From assembly GCA_050732635.1 (NCBI GenBank), contig JBOHRE010000002.1:1-64000 (forward strand): 64,000 nt of DNA. Direction: 5' to 3'. The position numbers and the translations under genes were made by a program. The notes below the pieces were generated by a model. It made no database searches. It worked only from the letters and a program-made list of their open reading frames with translations, and was not told where the DNA came from. Below are positions 1-9,060 of this stretch, piece by piece (position 1 is the stretch's first letter; every line of letters begins with the position of its first letter). Source of the DNA: JBOHRE01 sp050732635 (GTDB lineage Bacteria; Gemmatimonadota; Gemmatimonadetes; Longimicrobiales; RSA9).

Positions 1-1122
1 GGCGAGCGCCACGACACCGCGCGCGCCGCGTCGCCAGGCGTCCGCACCGATTCCGCCTGGTGCGACGACGAGGTCGGCGCCATCGACGGCCGCCGCGCGC
101 ACGCGGCCACCCGACACCAGCGCTTCCAGCGCCTCCCCGAGAAACGGTGAGCCGGTGGCGAGCGCGACCGCTGGAGCCGCGTCCGCGAGCGCGCCGAAGT
201 AGCGGCGGTCGTCGGCGCGCAATGCATCCGGTCCGGTCTCGACCCACCCCTGCAGCAGTCCAGGTCGCGCGACGGTCAACGGGAAAGCGAACGTGCCGTC
301 GCCGCGCACGACCATGGCCGCTCGCGCGCTGCCATCGACCACCAGGCGCACAACCCCCGAATCACCAGCGATTCTCGCCCGTCCGCCGACCGTGCTGCGC
401 GAACCGGCCCGCGGGGCCAGACCGCCGCCCAGCTCGACGTCGGTGACGGCATCGTTCGGCGGCAGCGCGCGGGCCCGGTACGCGACGACTGCCGCAGCTC
501 CCTCGCGGACTCGAGCCGAGCCAGGGAAGGCCGACGCTTGCAGGTCGCTCAGAAGGTGGATCTCGGCGGCGCGCCCCTCGGCCCTGGTCGTCAGTACCGC
601 CTGTGCACGCCGCATTGCATCGGACAGGTCGGCGCGCGTCGGTTGCACCTCCGTTTGCCGGATCTGGTCCGCCAACAGGTCGGCCGCGCCCGCCAGAACG
701 GGGGACCACGGCTCGCCCGCGCGCAGCAGCCAGAACCGATCATCCGTGCCGCCCGCGCTCAGCGTCTCCAGCGCATGCAGCTTCAGCTGGTCGAGCAGCC
801 GTCGCTCCCCGAGCACGACGCCGGAGCTGAGCGAATTGTCGAGCACGATCACCACGGCGGTGGGACGGTGCGCCGGGCCGCCCACACGCACGAAGGGCCG
901 GGCGGCGGCCGCGGCCACCAGGATGACCGCCGTCATGCGCACCACCAGCAACAGGATCTGCCGCAGTCGCACCCGCCGCGCCGACTCGCGCTCGGCGCGG
1001 CGCAGATAGCGCAGCGCCGGAAACACCATGCGCGGGCCCTGATGCCGCTGGAAGAGGTGCAGCAGCAGCGGTACCGCCGCCGCCGCAGCCAGCGCCAGCA
1101 GCGCGGGTGCCAGAGCGCCCAT
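1..1122 (-). CDS. BatA-like von Willebrand A membrane protein, cut by window edge
   Basis: Only the first 374 codons are visible; the frame stays open to the window edge, so the C-terminus is missing. Residues 1-22 are hydrophobic and end in PLLLHLFQR. A basic loop and a second hydrophobic span (about 54-76) follow, giving the double-membrane N-terminus seen in BatA/aerotolerance-type proteins. A von Willebrand A-like domain begins near residue 90 with VVIVLDNSLSS, a MIDAS-like DxSxS. The gene starts 14 bases after the DUF58 gene and is surely in its operon. Such pairs normally accompany a MoxR ATPase, not visible here. An envelope assembly or stress role is the family expectation; the substrate is unknown. 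Confidence 0.8.
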   Translation of the reverse strand, partial: MGALAPALLALAAAAAVPLLLHLFQRHQGPRMVFPALRYLRRAERESARRVRLRQILLLVVRMTAVILVAAAAARPFVRVGGPAHRPTAVVIVLDNSLSSGVVLGERRLLDQLKLHALETLSAGGTDDRFWLLRAGEPWSPVLAGAADLLADQIRQTEVQPTRADLSDAMRRAQAVLTTRAEGRAAEIHLLSDLQASAFPGSARVREGAAAVVAYRARALPPNDAVTDVELGGGLAPRAGSRSTVGGRARIAGDSGVVRLVVDGSARAAMVVRGDGTFAFPLTVARPGLLQGWVETGPDALRADDRRYFGALADAAPAVALATGSPFLGEALEALVSGGRVRAAAVDGADLVVAPGGIGADAWRRGARGVVALA

Positions 1123-1136
1123 TCAGACGCCGGCCA

Positions 1137-2033
1137 TCAGCCGAGCCGCTCGCGCTTGCGCAGGTACGCGCGCAGCGCGTGCACCAGCGGCTGCGACGTA
1201 TCCAGGATCGTGTAGTCGATCCCCTGCGGCCGCAGGGTCGACTCCCATTCGGCCAGCGCGTGCGAAACTGCCTGCCGATACTCGGCGCGCAGATCGGAGA
1301 CGCTGACTGGAAGCTCCTCACCGGTTTCGGGGTCCACGAAACGGGCATCCGGGACGGCGGGCAGCTCGCGTTCGCCCGGGTCGATCAGATGGAACACCAG
1401 CACCTCGTGGCCGCGGTGGCGCAGGAATTTCAGCGCGAGCCGGGTCTCCTCCGCATCGACGAGCAGGTCGGAGACCAGAATGACCAGACCGCGCCGTTGC
1501 AGTCTGCCGGCGACTTCGCGGATCGCGCCGCCGGCGTGCGTTCGGCCGCTCGGCTCGAGCCGGTCCAACGCGCCCAGCAGCTCCAGCACCTGACGCCGCC
1601 CCCCGCGAGGCCGGACCTGGACGCGCACGCGGTCGTCGAAGCCGATCATGCCGACCGCGTCGCCCTGCCGCAGCAGCAGCAGGCACAGACTGGCCGCCAG
1701 TTGCTTCGCGTACCACAGCTTGGTCGGCAGCTCGCCCGGCACCGATGACCAGCCCATCGACGCGCTCGCATCCACGAGCAGATAGCTGCGTAGATTCGTC
1801 TCCGCCTCGTACTGCTTGACGTAGTAGCGATCCGAGCGACCGTACATGCGCCAGTCCACGTGGCGCAGATCGTCCCCTAGCTGGTAGGCGCGGTGCTCCG
1901 CGAACTCGACCGAGAAGCCCCGGTGCGGCGAGCGGTGCAGCCCGGCGAAAAAGCCCTCGACCACGCGGCGGGCCACCAGCTCGAGCCCGCCGAGTGCGGC
2001 AAGCTCCGCGGGAGCCAGCAGATCGGCCCGCAT
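1137..2033 (-). CDS. DUF58 domain protein (MoxR-associated)
   Basis: A 298-residue DUF58 protein. The family signature is clear: HRSPHRGFSVEFAEHR near residues 33-48, the GDDLRHVDWR block near 53-62, then LLVDASASM near 84, a MIDAS-like DxSxS of a von Willebrand A fold. DUF58 proteins are partners of MoxR AAA ATPases and BatA-type membrane proteins; the next gene in the operon is such a membrane protein. I chose the ATG that puts MRADLLAPAELAALGGLEL at the N-terminus because this matches where the family begins. An upstream in-frame GTG at 2066 lies almost exactly at the predicted transcription start and would give a leaderless form 11 residues longer. Confidence 0.9.
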   Translation of the reverse strand: MRADLLAPAELAALGGLELVARRVVEGFFAGLHRSPHRGFSVEFAEHRAYQLGDDLRHVDWRMYGRSDRYYVKQYEAETNLRSYLLVDASASMGWSSVPGELPTKLWYAKQLAASLCLLLLRQGDAVGMIGFDDRVRVQVRPRGGRRQVLELLGALDRLEPSGRTHAGGAIREVAGRLQRRGLVILVSDLLVDAEETRLALKFLRHRGHEVLVFHLIDPGERELPAVPDARFVDPETGEELPVSVSDLRAEYRQAVSHALAEWESTLRPQGIDYTILDTSQPLVHALRAYLRKRERLG

Positions 2034-2071
2034 TTGCGAGCCCACAGCCAGGTTGTTCGTTGACACGCGTG

Positions 2072-2101
2072 AGGTTAGCAATGGTGTTCGGTGCTGGTCA
2101 A
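2072..2101 (-). promoter_or_regulatory. Sigma-70-type promoter for the DUF58 operon
   Basis: Read on the minus strand: TTGACC (2101-2096), an 18-base spacer, then TAACCT (2077-2072). The predicted start of transcription is near 2065, about 30 bases before the chosen ATG of the DUF58 gene. Confidence 0.55.
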
Positions 2102-2163
2102 CGGCCATAGCGCCGGTGCGGCACGGGATTTCCCGCATCCTTTCGACCATGACTATCATTCGC

Positions 2164-3240
2164 ATGGACCGGAAAGCCTGCGGCGCTGCCGCACTCCTCG
2201 CCCTGCTCGCGGCCTGCGCGGGCGTAGCCGAGCAGCAGGTTCAGGAGAGCGCGCCTGACCGGGCGCTCAGCGACGCTGCCGCGACCATCACGCCCGTCGA
2301 CATGTACGCGCGCATCGCGTTCCTCGCGAGCGACGCGCTCGCCGGTCGCGACACGCCGAGCCCCGGTCTCGAGGCGGCCGCCGCGTATCTGGCGAGCGAG
2401 TTCAGGGCGCTGGGGCTCGAGCCGGCGGGTGACAGCGGTACCTTCATCCAGCGCTACCCCTACCCGCCGCCGCGTCTGGGCCGCGCCGGTTCAGAGCAGC
2501 CGCAGCGGTCGGTGGGCGACGTCGCCAGAGCACCGAACGTGGTTGCGTTGCTGCGCGGAGCGGATGCAGCTCTGCGCGACAGCTACATCGTGTTCAGCGC
2601 GCACATGGATCACCTCGGCATCGGCGCGCCGGACGCGACCGGCGACTCGATCTACAACGGCGCGGATGACGATGCCTCGGGTACGGCGGCGCTCGTCGAA
2701 ATCGCGGAGGCCTTCGCAGCGATGCCCCAGCGGCCGGCTCGTTCGATCGTGTTCCTGGCGGTCAGCGGCGAGGAGGACGGGCTGCTCGGCTCGCTCTGGT
2801 TCAGCGAGAATCCGACGGTGCCGCTCGATGGCATCGTGGCGAACATCAACATCGACATGATCGGCCGCAACGCGCCGGACAGTGTGGTCGTGATCGGCCA
2901 GGAGTATTCCACGCTGGGTCCGCTGGTTCAGCGCATTGCCGGCGATCGCAGCGGCGAGCTCGAGCTGGTCGTCGCGGCGGATCCATGGCCGGAGGAACGG
3001 TTCTTCTTCCGCAGCGACCACTTCAGCTTCGCCCGCAAGGAGATCCCCGCGCTCTTCTTCTTCGCCGGTGTGCACGAGGACTATCACCGGCCCTCCGACG
3101 AGGTGGACGAGATCGACCCTGACAAGGCCGCCCGCATCGGGCGCCTGATCTTCTACACCGCGTACGAGCTGGCCAACGCCGCCGAACCGCCGCGCTGGAC
3201 GCCGGAGGGGCTACGCGAGATCCGCGCGCTCAGCCGGTGA
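2164..3240 (+). CDS. M28-family metallopeptidase, lipoprotein
   Basis: A 358-residue zinc aminopeptidase of family M28. The N-terminus is a lipoprotein signal with lipobox LLAAC (Cys18), so the enzyme is probably membrane-anchored outside the cytoplasm. Zinc ligands and catalytic residues are all visible: HMDHLG (near 147), GADDDASG (near 166), SGEEDGLLGS (near 201-210), NIDMIGRN, and HEDYHRPSDE near the C-terminus. The chosen start puts the positive DRK directly before the hydrophobic core; an ATG five codons upstream (2149) is possible. The next gene overlaps by 4 bases. The family releases N-terminal amino acids from peptides; the exact substrate is unknown. Confidence 0.9.
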   Translation: MDRKACGAAALLALLAACAGVAEQQVQESAPDRALSDAAATITPVDMYARIAFLASDALAGRDTPSPGLEAAAAYLASEFRALGLEPAGDSGTFIQRYPYPPPRLGRAGSEQPQRSVGDVARAPNVVALLRGADAALRDSYIVFSAHMDHLGIGAPDATGDSIYNGADDDASGTAALVEIAEAFAAMPQRPARSIVFLAVSGEEDGLLGSLWFSENPTVPLDGIVANINIDMIGRNAPDSVVVIGQEYSTLGPLVQRIAGDRSGELELVVAADPWPEERFFFRSDHFSFARKEIPALFFFAGVHEDYHRPSDEVDEIDPDKAARIGRLIFYTAYELANAAEPPRWTPEGLREIRALSR

Positions 3241-4232
3241 AGACCAGGGCGCCCCCACGGACCCGCGTAGCCAAGAAGCGGCGCGCCACGCCTGCCAAGC
3301 TGCGCTCTGCCGGCCGCGCCAAGCGGAGCAGAACCGCAGTCGTGCGCGTCGGCACCGCCGGCTGGTTGTACGATGACTGGAAGGGCATTGTCTATCCCAA
3401 GCCCGCCCCGCGCCGCTTCGATCCGCTACCCTACCTCGCCCGCTATTTCGATACGATCGAGATCAATTCGACGTTCTACCACGCGCCGGCATCCAAGACC
3501 GCGCAGAATTGGGCGAAACGCGTCGAATCTGCACCCGATTTTCGCTTCACGGCGAAGCTGTGGCGCCGATTCACGCACGATCGCGACGCAACCTGGAACC
3601 GGAACGAGGTGAAGAAGGTGAAGGACGGCTTTCGTCCGCTGCTCGACGCTGGGCGGCTGGGTGCCGTGCTGCTGCAGTTTCCCTGGTCGTTCAGACGCAC
3701 CGATGAGAACCGGGAATGGCTGGGCGACCTGACCGATACGTTTGCCGCTTTCCCGCTCGTGCTCGAGGTCCGGCACGTGTCCTGGAACCTGCCCGAATTC
3801 TACCGTGAGCTGGCGGAGCGCGAGGTCGGCTTCGTCAACATCGACCAGCCGCTGTTCCGCAACAGCATCAAGCCGTCGGGTACGACCACGCACCGCATTG
3901 GCTACATACGGCTGCACGGGCGCAACTACCAGGACTGGTTCCGCGAGGGCGCCGGTCGTGATGCGCGCTACGATTACCTGTACACGCCTCGAGAACTCGA
4001 GACCTGGAAGGAGCGGGTCGACGAGGTGGCGCGCGACGCCGAAACCGACGAGGTTTATGTGGTCACGAACAACCACTACAAGGGACAGGCCGCGGTGAAC
4101 GCGCTGCAGCTCAAGGCCATGATCGAGGGCGAGGCGCCACTGTCGCCGCCGCCCCTGTTCACGGCCTACGAGGATTCACTCGAGGGCTTTGCGCAGCCGG
4201 ATCCGGAACCGCCCCAGTCTGCGAAGCAATGA
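3237..4232 (+). CDS. DUF72 family protein (YecE-like)
   Basis: A 331-residue protein of the DUF72/YecE family, a TIM-barrel-like fold of unknown biochemical role. The core starts at VRVGTAGWLYDDWKG (about residue 36) and shows FYHAP, LGAVLLQFPWSF, LEVRHVSW and YIRLHGRN, all typical. It ends with YVVTNNHYKGQAAVNALQL, also a family hallmark. The first 35 residues are a highly basic tail (repeated Lys/Arg) that most relatives lack; it might bind nucleic acid, but this is a guess. The gene overlaps the peptidase upstream and the small membrane protein downstream by 4 bases each. Confidence 0.85.
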   Translation: MKTRAPPRTRVAKKRRATPAKLRSAGRAKRSRTAVVRVGTAGWLYDDWKGIVYPKPAPRRFDPLPYLARYFDTIEINSTFYHAPASKTAQNWAKRVESAPDFRFTAKLWRRFTHDRDATWNRNEVKKVKDGFRPLLDAGRLGAVLLQFPWSFRRTDENREWLGDLTDTFAAFPLVLEVRHVSWNLPEFYRELAEREVGFVNIDQPLFRNSIKPSGTTTHRIGYIRLHGRNYQDWFREGAGRDARYDYLYTPRELETWKERVDEVARDAETDEVYVVTNNHYKGQAAVNALQLKAMIEGEAPLSPPPLFTAYEDSLEGFAQPDPEPPQSAKQ

Positions 4233-4423
4233 GACTCCTCGCCTCTGTCGTGCTCCTGGCCGCGCTGATCGCGGCCGTGCTCGTACCGCTCTTCATCGGT
4301 CACGCTCTGTCCGCTCACGGTACGACCTGGTACCTGGCGGCCGCGGCCTGCTTCGGCAGTGCCGCCGCTCTGATCGTTCTCTTCGCGCGTCTCGATCGCT
4401 CGCCCGCGCCGCGCGGGCACTGA
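4229..4423 (+). CDS. Small two-helix membrane protein, unknown
   Basis: A 64-residue protein with two hydrophobic helices (about residues 3-22 and 33-53) separated by a short polar turn (GHALSAHGTT) and a positively charged C-terminal tail. It shares the ATGA overlap with the DUF72 gene, which argues for real translation by coupling. I do not recognise a family, and nothing in the sequence indicates a function. Confidence 0.6.
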   Translation: MRLLASVVLLAALIAAVLVPLFIGHALSAHGTTWYLAAAACFGSAAALIVLFARLDRSPAPRGH

Positions 4424-4460
4424 ATCGCTGCAGCGTGGTATCAGGCGCGACCCCGACTGA

Positions 4461-4478
4461 TGCGGGGGTTGCCCCGCA
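4461..4478 (+). other. Strong GC hairpin upstream of lepA
   Basis: A perfect 7-base stem, TGCGGGG paired with CCCCGCA, around a GTTG loop, in the 104-base gap between the small membrane gene and lepA. No T-run follows, so it is not a classical terminator. It could stabilise RNA ends or attenuate read-through into lepA. Confidence 0.4.
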
Positions 4479-4527
4479 CCGATCGGGCAGGGCTCCATCT
4501 CCACGATCGTAAAGGCTCGGCCGTCGC

Positions 4528-6327
4528 GTGCACATCGACCAGATCCGCAACTTCTGTATCGTCGCTCACATCGATCACGGCAAATCGACGCTGGCGGATC
4601 GTCTCCTGGAGGCGACCGGCACGCTCGCGCAACGGGAGATGCGCGAGCAGGTTCTCGACAGCAACGAGCTGGAGCGGGAGCGCGGCATCACCATCAAGCT
4701 GCACGCGGTCCGCATGCAGTACCGTGCGGCGGACGGTCGCGATTACCAGCTCAATCTGATCGACACGCCCGGCCACGTCGATTTCACCTACGAGGTCTCA
4801 CGCTCGCTCGCAGCGTGCGAGGGCGCGGTCCTGGTCGTCGACGCGAGTCAGGGTGTGCAGGCGCAGACACTCTCCAACCTGTTCCTCGCCATGGATGCGG
4901 GGTTGGAGATCATCCCGGTCCTGAACAAGATCGATCTGCCCGGCGCGGAGCCGGAGCGGCGCCGCGCCGAGCTCATCGAGCTCCTGGGTGTGCTACCGGA
5001 CGAGGTGCTGCTCGTCTCCGCCAAGGAGGGCAGCGGCGTGGCCGAGCTGCTCGAGCGCATCGTCGATCGTGTGCCGCGGCCGACCGGCGCGGCTGACAAG
5101 CCGCTGCGCGCGCTGATCTTCGACTCGTTCTACGACAAGTACCAGGGCGCGATCCCCAGCATCCGCGTGGTCGATGGCGAGGTGCGCAAGGGGATGCGCG
5201 TCGCATTCGGCGCGAGCGACGCGGTCTATGAGGTCGATGAAGTCGGCTTCATGCGTCTCGGTCGGGTCGCGGTGGAGGCGCTGCGGCCCGGCGAGGTCGG
5301 CTACCTGTCCGCGGCGATCAAGCGCGTAGTCGACACCAGGGTCGGCGACACGGTCCTGGACGCCGATCATCCCGCGCGCGAGCTGCTTCCCGGCTATCGG
5401 GAAGTGAAGCCAATGGTGTTCAGCGGGCTCTATCCTACGGATTCCGATCAGTACGAGGAGCTACGGGATGCGTTGGAGAAGCTGAAGCTGAACGATGCCA
5501 GCCTCTTCTACGAGCCGGAGACCTCGACCGCCCTCGGCTTCGGCTTCCGCTGCGGCTTTCTGGGCCTGCTGCACATGGAGATCGTACAGGAGCGGCTGGA
5601 GCGCGAATTCGGGCTGTCGCTGGTGACGACGGTCCCCAGCGTCGAGTACCACATCACGCTCACCAGTGGCGAACGCCTTCACGTCGAGAATCCGAGTGCA
5701 ATGCCGGACCGCTCGCGCATTGAGACGATCGAGGAACCCTACGTGCGGGCGAGGATCCTCTGCCCTGCGGAGTACATCGGCAACGTGCAGAAGCTCTGCC
5801 ACGAGCGGCGGGCCGATTATGATTCCATGCATTATCTCGACGCGGAGCGCGTCGAATTCGTGTACGCCCTGCCGCTCGCCGAGATCGTGCTCGACTTCTA
5901 CGATCGACTGAAGAGTCTGACGCGTGGCTATGCGTCGCTCGACTGGGAGTTCCTCGAGTACCGTGACAGCGACCTGGTCAAGCTCGAGATGTTGATCAAT
6001 GCCGAGCCGGTCGACGCGTTCAGCGTCATCATCCATCAGGACAAGGCTTACGACTATGGGCGCTCGCTCGCCGAGAAGCTTCGTGAGCTGATCCCGCGGC
6101 AGCTCTTCGAGGTGGCCATCCAGGCATCGATCGGCAGCCGAATCATTGCACGCGAGACGATCCGGCCACTACGCAAGAACGTGACGGCCAAGTGCTACGG
6201 TGGCGATATCACGCGCAAGCGCAAGCTGCTGGAGAAGCAGAAGGCAGGGAAGCGTCGCATGAAGCAGGTGGGCAGCGTCGAGATTCCGCAGGAGGCATTC
6301 CTGGCCGTGCTTCAGGTCGGCAGCTGA
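4528..6327 (+). CDS. lepA: Elongation factor 4 (LepA)
   Basis: A 599-residue translational GTPase that acts on stalled or mis-translocated ribosomes. The G1 motif AHIDHGKST, the switch region REARGIT-like block (ERERGITIKL), G3 DTPGHVD and G4 NKID are all present, followed by EF-G-like domains. The LepA-specific C-terminal domain ends in GKRRMKQVGSVEIPQ. The length equals the family norm. The start is GTG; VHIDQIRNFCIVAHIDHGKS lines up with the usual LepA N-terminus and no closer ATG exists. FkbM follows after 3 bases, so lepA heads a sugar and envelope operon. Confidence 0.97.
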   Translation: MHIDQIRNFCIVAHIDHGKSTLADRLLEATGTLAQREMREQVLDSNELERERGITIKLHAVRMQYRAADGRDYQLNLIDTPGHVDFTYEVSRSLAACEGAVLVVDASQGVQAQTLSNLFLAMDAGLEIIPVLNKIDLPGAEPERRRAELIELLGVLPDEVLLVSAKEGSGVAELLERIVDRVPRPTGAADKPLRALIFDSFYDKYQGAIPSIRVVDGEVRKGMRVAFGASDAVYEVDEVGFMRLGRVAVEALRPGEVGYLSAAIKRVVDTRVGDTVLDADHPARELLPGYREVKPMVFSGLYPTDSDQYEELRDALEKLKLNDASLFYEPETSTALGFGFRCGFLGLLHMEIVQERLEREFGLSLVTTVPSVEYHITLTSGERLHVENPSAMPDRSRIETIEEPYVRARILCPAEYIGNVQKLCHERRADYDSMHYLDAERVEFVYALPLAEIVLDFYDRLKSLTRGYASLDWEFLEYRDSDLVKLEMLINAEPVDAFSVIIHQDKAYDYGRSLAEKLRELIPRQLFEVAIQASIGSRIIARETIRPLRKNVTAKCYGGDITRKRKLLEKQKAGKRRMKQVGSVEIPQEAFLAVLQVGS

Positions 6328-6330
6328 GGC

Positions 6331-7023
6331 GTGGACATTCCGCTGCCGATCCTGGCAGGCCCGCTGCGCGGTTGCTGGTGGCTCCCGTCGAGTGGCGGCA
6401 AAGTGCTCCGGGTGTTGCTGGGAACGTACGAGCGAGCTCAGACAGAGGCGTTCGAGCGGCTGGTCGAACACGGCCAGGTCGTCTTCGACCTGGGTGCGCA
6501 CGTGGGTTATTACAGCATTCTTGCTGCGCGTCGCGTCGGCCCGACCGGGACGGTCATCGCTTTCGAGCCGGATCCGCGCAACGTACGCAGCCTGCGTCGG
6601 CATGCGCGTCTGAATCGTGCCCAGCGCCTGCGCATCGTCGAGGCCGCGGTCGGTGATCACGAGGGACCGGCGGGTTTTGCGGCTGGAACCGGTACGGGCA
6701 CCGGTCACGTAGTCGGCGCGGTCGGCTCGAACGGTTCGACGCGAGCCGTCCAGCTCACCACCATCGACCATCATGTCGCGCGGGCGGGACTCGTGCCCGA
6801 CCTGATCAAGATCGATGTCGAAGGCGCCGAGGCGGCTGTGCTGCGCGGCGGTCGGCGTACCTTGCAGAGTGCGCGGCCGCGACTGCTGCTATCCACGCAC
6901 GGGATGGTCGTCCGCCGTGAATGCCTGGAGCTGCTCGACTCGCTGCGCTACGCGGCGACACCCATGGACCAGGCGGGGCATGAGCTGCTGTGCGTACCGG
7001 CGACCGGAGCCGGGCTCGCATGA
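6331..7023 (+). CDS. FkbM-family SAM-dependent methyltransferase
   Basis: A 230-residue class I methyltransferase. SAM-binding motif I is FDLGAHVGYYS (about residues 50-60), followed by the acidic strand end AFEPDP; DLIKIDVEGAE (about 154-164) is the FkbM signature block. FkbM enzymes O-methylate sugars or related hydroxyls, often on surface polysaccharides. The GTG start lies 3 bases after the lepA stop, and its own stop overlaps the glycosyltransferase start (ATGA). The neighbour suggests a cell-surface glycan substrate; this is inference. Confidence 0.85.
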   Translation: MDIPLPILAGPLRGCWWLPSSGGKVLRVLLGTYERAQTEAFERLVEHGQVVFDLGAHVGYYSILAARRVGPTGTVIAFEPDPRNVRSLRRHARLNRAQRLRIVEAAVGDHEGPAGFAAGTGTGTGHVVGAVGSNGSTRAVQLTTIDHHVARAGLVPDLIKIDVEGAEAAVLRGGRRTLQSARPRLLLSTHGMVVRRECLELLDSLRYAATPMDQAGHELLCVPATGAGLA

Positions 7024-8042
7024 GCGGCACGATCGTGCATGCGCCGGACGATCTGGGCGACCTGATCCATGCGCTGCCTGCACTCGATGCCGTGCCCGAC
7101 ACCGACGTGCTGGTGCCACGACTGCTGGCGCCGCTGTTGGTCATCGGGCTCCCGGAGCGTGGCATTCTGCCATTGGAGCCCGGCGCGCGCGGACGCGCCC
7201 GCGCCCTCGAGCAGTTGCGGCCAAGGCGCTATGTCCGGGGCATACTCCTGACGCGCTCATTCTCTTCGGCTCTGTTGCTCGCCTTGGCCGGTGTCCCGGA
7301 GCGCGTCGGCGGTGCGACGGAGCGGCGCCGACTCCTGTTGACGCACGCCGTGCCCCAGAGCGAATTGGCCGGCAAACACCGCGCGGAGGAATTCTATCGT
7401 GTAGCGACGGGCGCACTACCAGTGCGTCCGCCGATCCCGCAGCTTCGGCTGCCCGTTGGGCTGCGACGGCTCGCCGGGGAGCTGATCGGCGGTGGGCCGC
7501 AGCCGGTCGTCGCCATCCTTCCCGGGGCAGGCACTGCCTCCCGCATCTGGGACGCGGACCGCTTTGCTGCCCTCGCCAGGCGCTTGCGCAACCTTGGCGC
7601 CCGCGTCGTCGTGCTCGGCGGGCCCGATGAGATCGCGCTGACGCGGCGCGTGGCGGGCGAATGGGCCATGGACCTCGGCGGCCGAACCGATCTGCCCCTT
7701 CTGGCCGCCGTTCTGGCCACCTGTCATGTCGTGATCGTCAGCGACTCCGGGCCGCTGCACCTGGCCGCAGCGGTGGGCGCGGCGACCGTCTCGCTGTGGG
7801 GCGCCGGCGACCCGTCGATTACCGGGCCTCGCGGCGGCACGTCCGCACTGGTGCGGCATACCGAGCTGCCCTGCGTACCGTGCGTGCGCGATGAATGCCC
7901 TCGTCGAGGGCGGGGTTATATTCTGCCGGACGCGAAGCGCGAGTGCATGCGTCTGATCGACGTGGACGCCGTCTTCGCACAGGCAGTCCGCGTTCTGGAC
8001 AGCGTGTCGAGCGCACCCGATCGTGGCGAAGCGAATGTCTGA
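7020..8042 (+). CDS. Glycosyltransferase family 9 (heptosyltransferase-like)
   Basis: A 340-residue GT9 protein related to WaaC/WaaF. The second half contains VAILPGAGTASRIWDADRF, the nucleotide-sugar loop, and SDSGPLHLAAAVGA, the canonical GT9 motif. A late CVPCVRDECP and ECMRLI cysteine pattern is common in ADP-heptose transferases. The start ATG overlaps the FkbM stop; an upstream in-frame GTG-type extension seen from 6990 only reads through FkbM coding sequence. gmhA, which makes the heptose precursor, occurs far away in this window (52471), so heptose transfer is plausible but not proven. Confidence 0.85.
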   Translation: MSGTIVHAPDDLGDLIHALPALDAVPDTDVLVPRLLAPLLVIGLPERGILPLEPGARGRARALEQLRPRRYVRGILLTRSFSSALLLALAGVPERVGGATERRRLLLTHAVPQSELAGKHRAEEFYRVATGALPVRPPIPQLRLPVGLRRLAGELIGGGPQPVVAILPGAGTASRIWDADRFAALARRLRNLGARVVVLGGPDEIALTRRVAGEWAMDLGGRTDLPLLAAVLATCHVVIVSDSGPLHLAAAVGAATVSLWGAGDPSITGPRGGTSALVRHTELPCVPCVRDECPRRGRGYILPDAKRECMRLIDVDAVFAQAVRVLDSVSSAPDRGEANV

Positions 8043-9033
8043 TAAGCGGTGGGTCGTAGGCGTCGATCTCGGCGGCACCAACATCGTGGTCGGCGTTCTG
8101 CCGATCGATGGCGGCGATGGCACCGTACTCGCCCTGAAATCGCTGCCGACGGAGCCGGGGCGTGGTGCGAAATTCGTGGTGGACCGGATGGTCGCGATGG
8201 TCAATGAGGCCATCGAGCGCGTGACCACGGAGAACGGCGGCTCGCGCGACAGCGTTGCCGGTATCGGCATTGGCTCGCCGGGTCCCCTCGACCGCGCGAC
8301 CGGAACGATCATCAACACCCCCAATCTGGGCTGGCGTAACTTCCCGTTGCGCGATCTCCTGTCGAACGAGGTCGGATTGCCAGCGTCACTCGACAACGAC
8401 GCGAACTGTGCCACCTACGGCGAGTGGTGGCTCGGCGCCGGCCGCGGCGTCGATACACTCGTCGGGCTCACGCTGGGCACCGGTATAGGCGGCGGCATCG
8501 TGCTGGATGGCAAGATTTTCCACGGGGTCACTGATTCGGCGGCCGAGATCGGGCACATGACGATCGATTCGACCGGCCGGAAGTGTAAGTGCGGCAACTA
8601 CGGCTGCATGGAGGCATATGCATCGGGGCCGGCGATCGCGCTCCGTGCGGTGGAGGGTATCGAAGCTGGCGCGGAAACGATCCTGCCGGATCTGGTCGGA
8701 GGCCGACTCGATGCGATCACCGCGGCTACGGTCTACGAAGGCGTCGTCCTCGGCGATCCGTATGCCAACGATGTCATGCATGAAACCGCCAAGTTCCTGG
8801 GGACCGGTGTGGCGAACATCATCAACATCCTGAATCCTGCAATGGTCGTGATCGCGGGCGGCGTCACGCGCGCGGGCGATCATCTGTTCGTGCCATTGCG
8901 CGCGGAGGTACGCCGGCGCGCGTTTCGCAGCTCGGAGGAGGCCTGCCAGATCGTGCCGGCCCAGCTTCAGGGCACGGCCGGCGTGATCGGCGCTGCCGCC
9001 GTCTTCAAGCAGGATGCCTACGGCGAAGTCTGA
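8035..9033 (+). CDS. ROK-family sugar kinase (glucokinase-like)
   Basis: A 332-residue ROK kinase. The ATP-binding VDLGGTN is near residue 9, the catalytic region DNDANCA near 120, GTGIGGGIVLDG near 148, and the ROK zinc motif CKCGNYGCMEAYASG near 180. There is no N-terminal DNA-binding domain, so it is an enzyme and not a NagC-type repressor. The ATG overlaps the GT9 stop by 8 bases; a GTG four codons earlier is an alternative. Glucose is the commonest substrate of this subgroup, but other hexoses or N-acetyl sugars cannot be excluded. Confidence 0.9.
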   Translation: MSDKRWVVGVDLGGTNIVVGVLPIDGGDGTVLALKSLPTEPGRGAKFVVDRMVAMVNEAIERVTTENGGSRDSVAGIGIGSPGPLDRATGTIINTPNLGWRNFPLRDLLSNEVGLPASLDNDANCATYGEWWLGAGRGVDTLVGLTLGTGIGGGIVLDGKIFHGVTDSAAEIGHMTIDSTGRKCKCGNYGCMEAYASGPAIALRAVEGIEAGAETILPDLVGGRLDAITAATVYEGVVLGDPYANDVMHETAKFLGTGVANIINILNPAMVVIAGGVTRAGDHLFVPLRAEVRRRAFRSSEEACQIVPAQLQGTAGVIGAAAVFKQDAYGEV

Positions 9034-9060
9034 CGCGTCCCGGCTCCCGAATCGACTCGA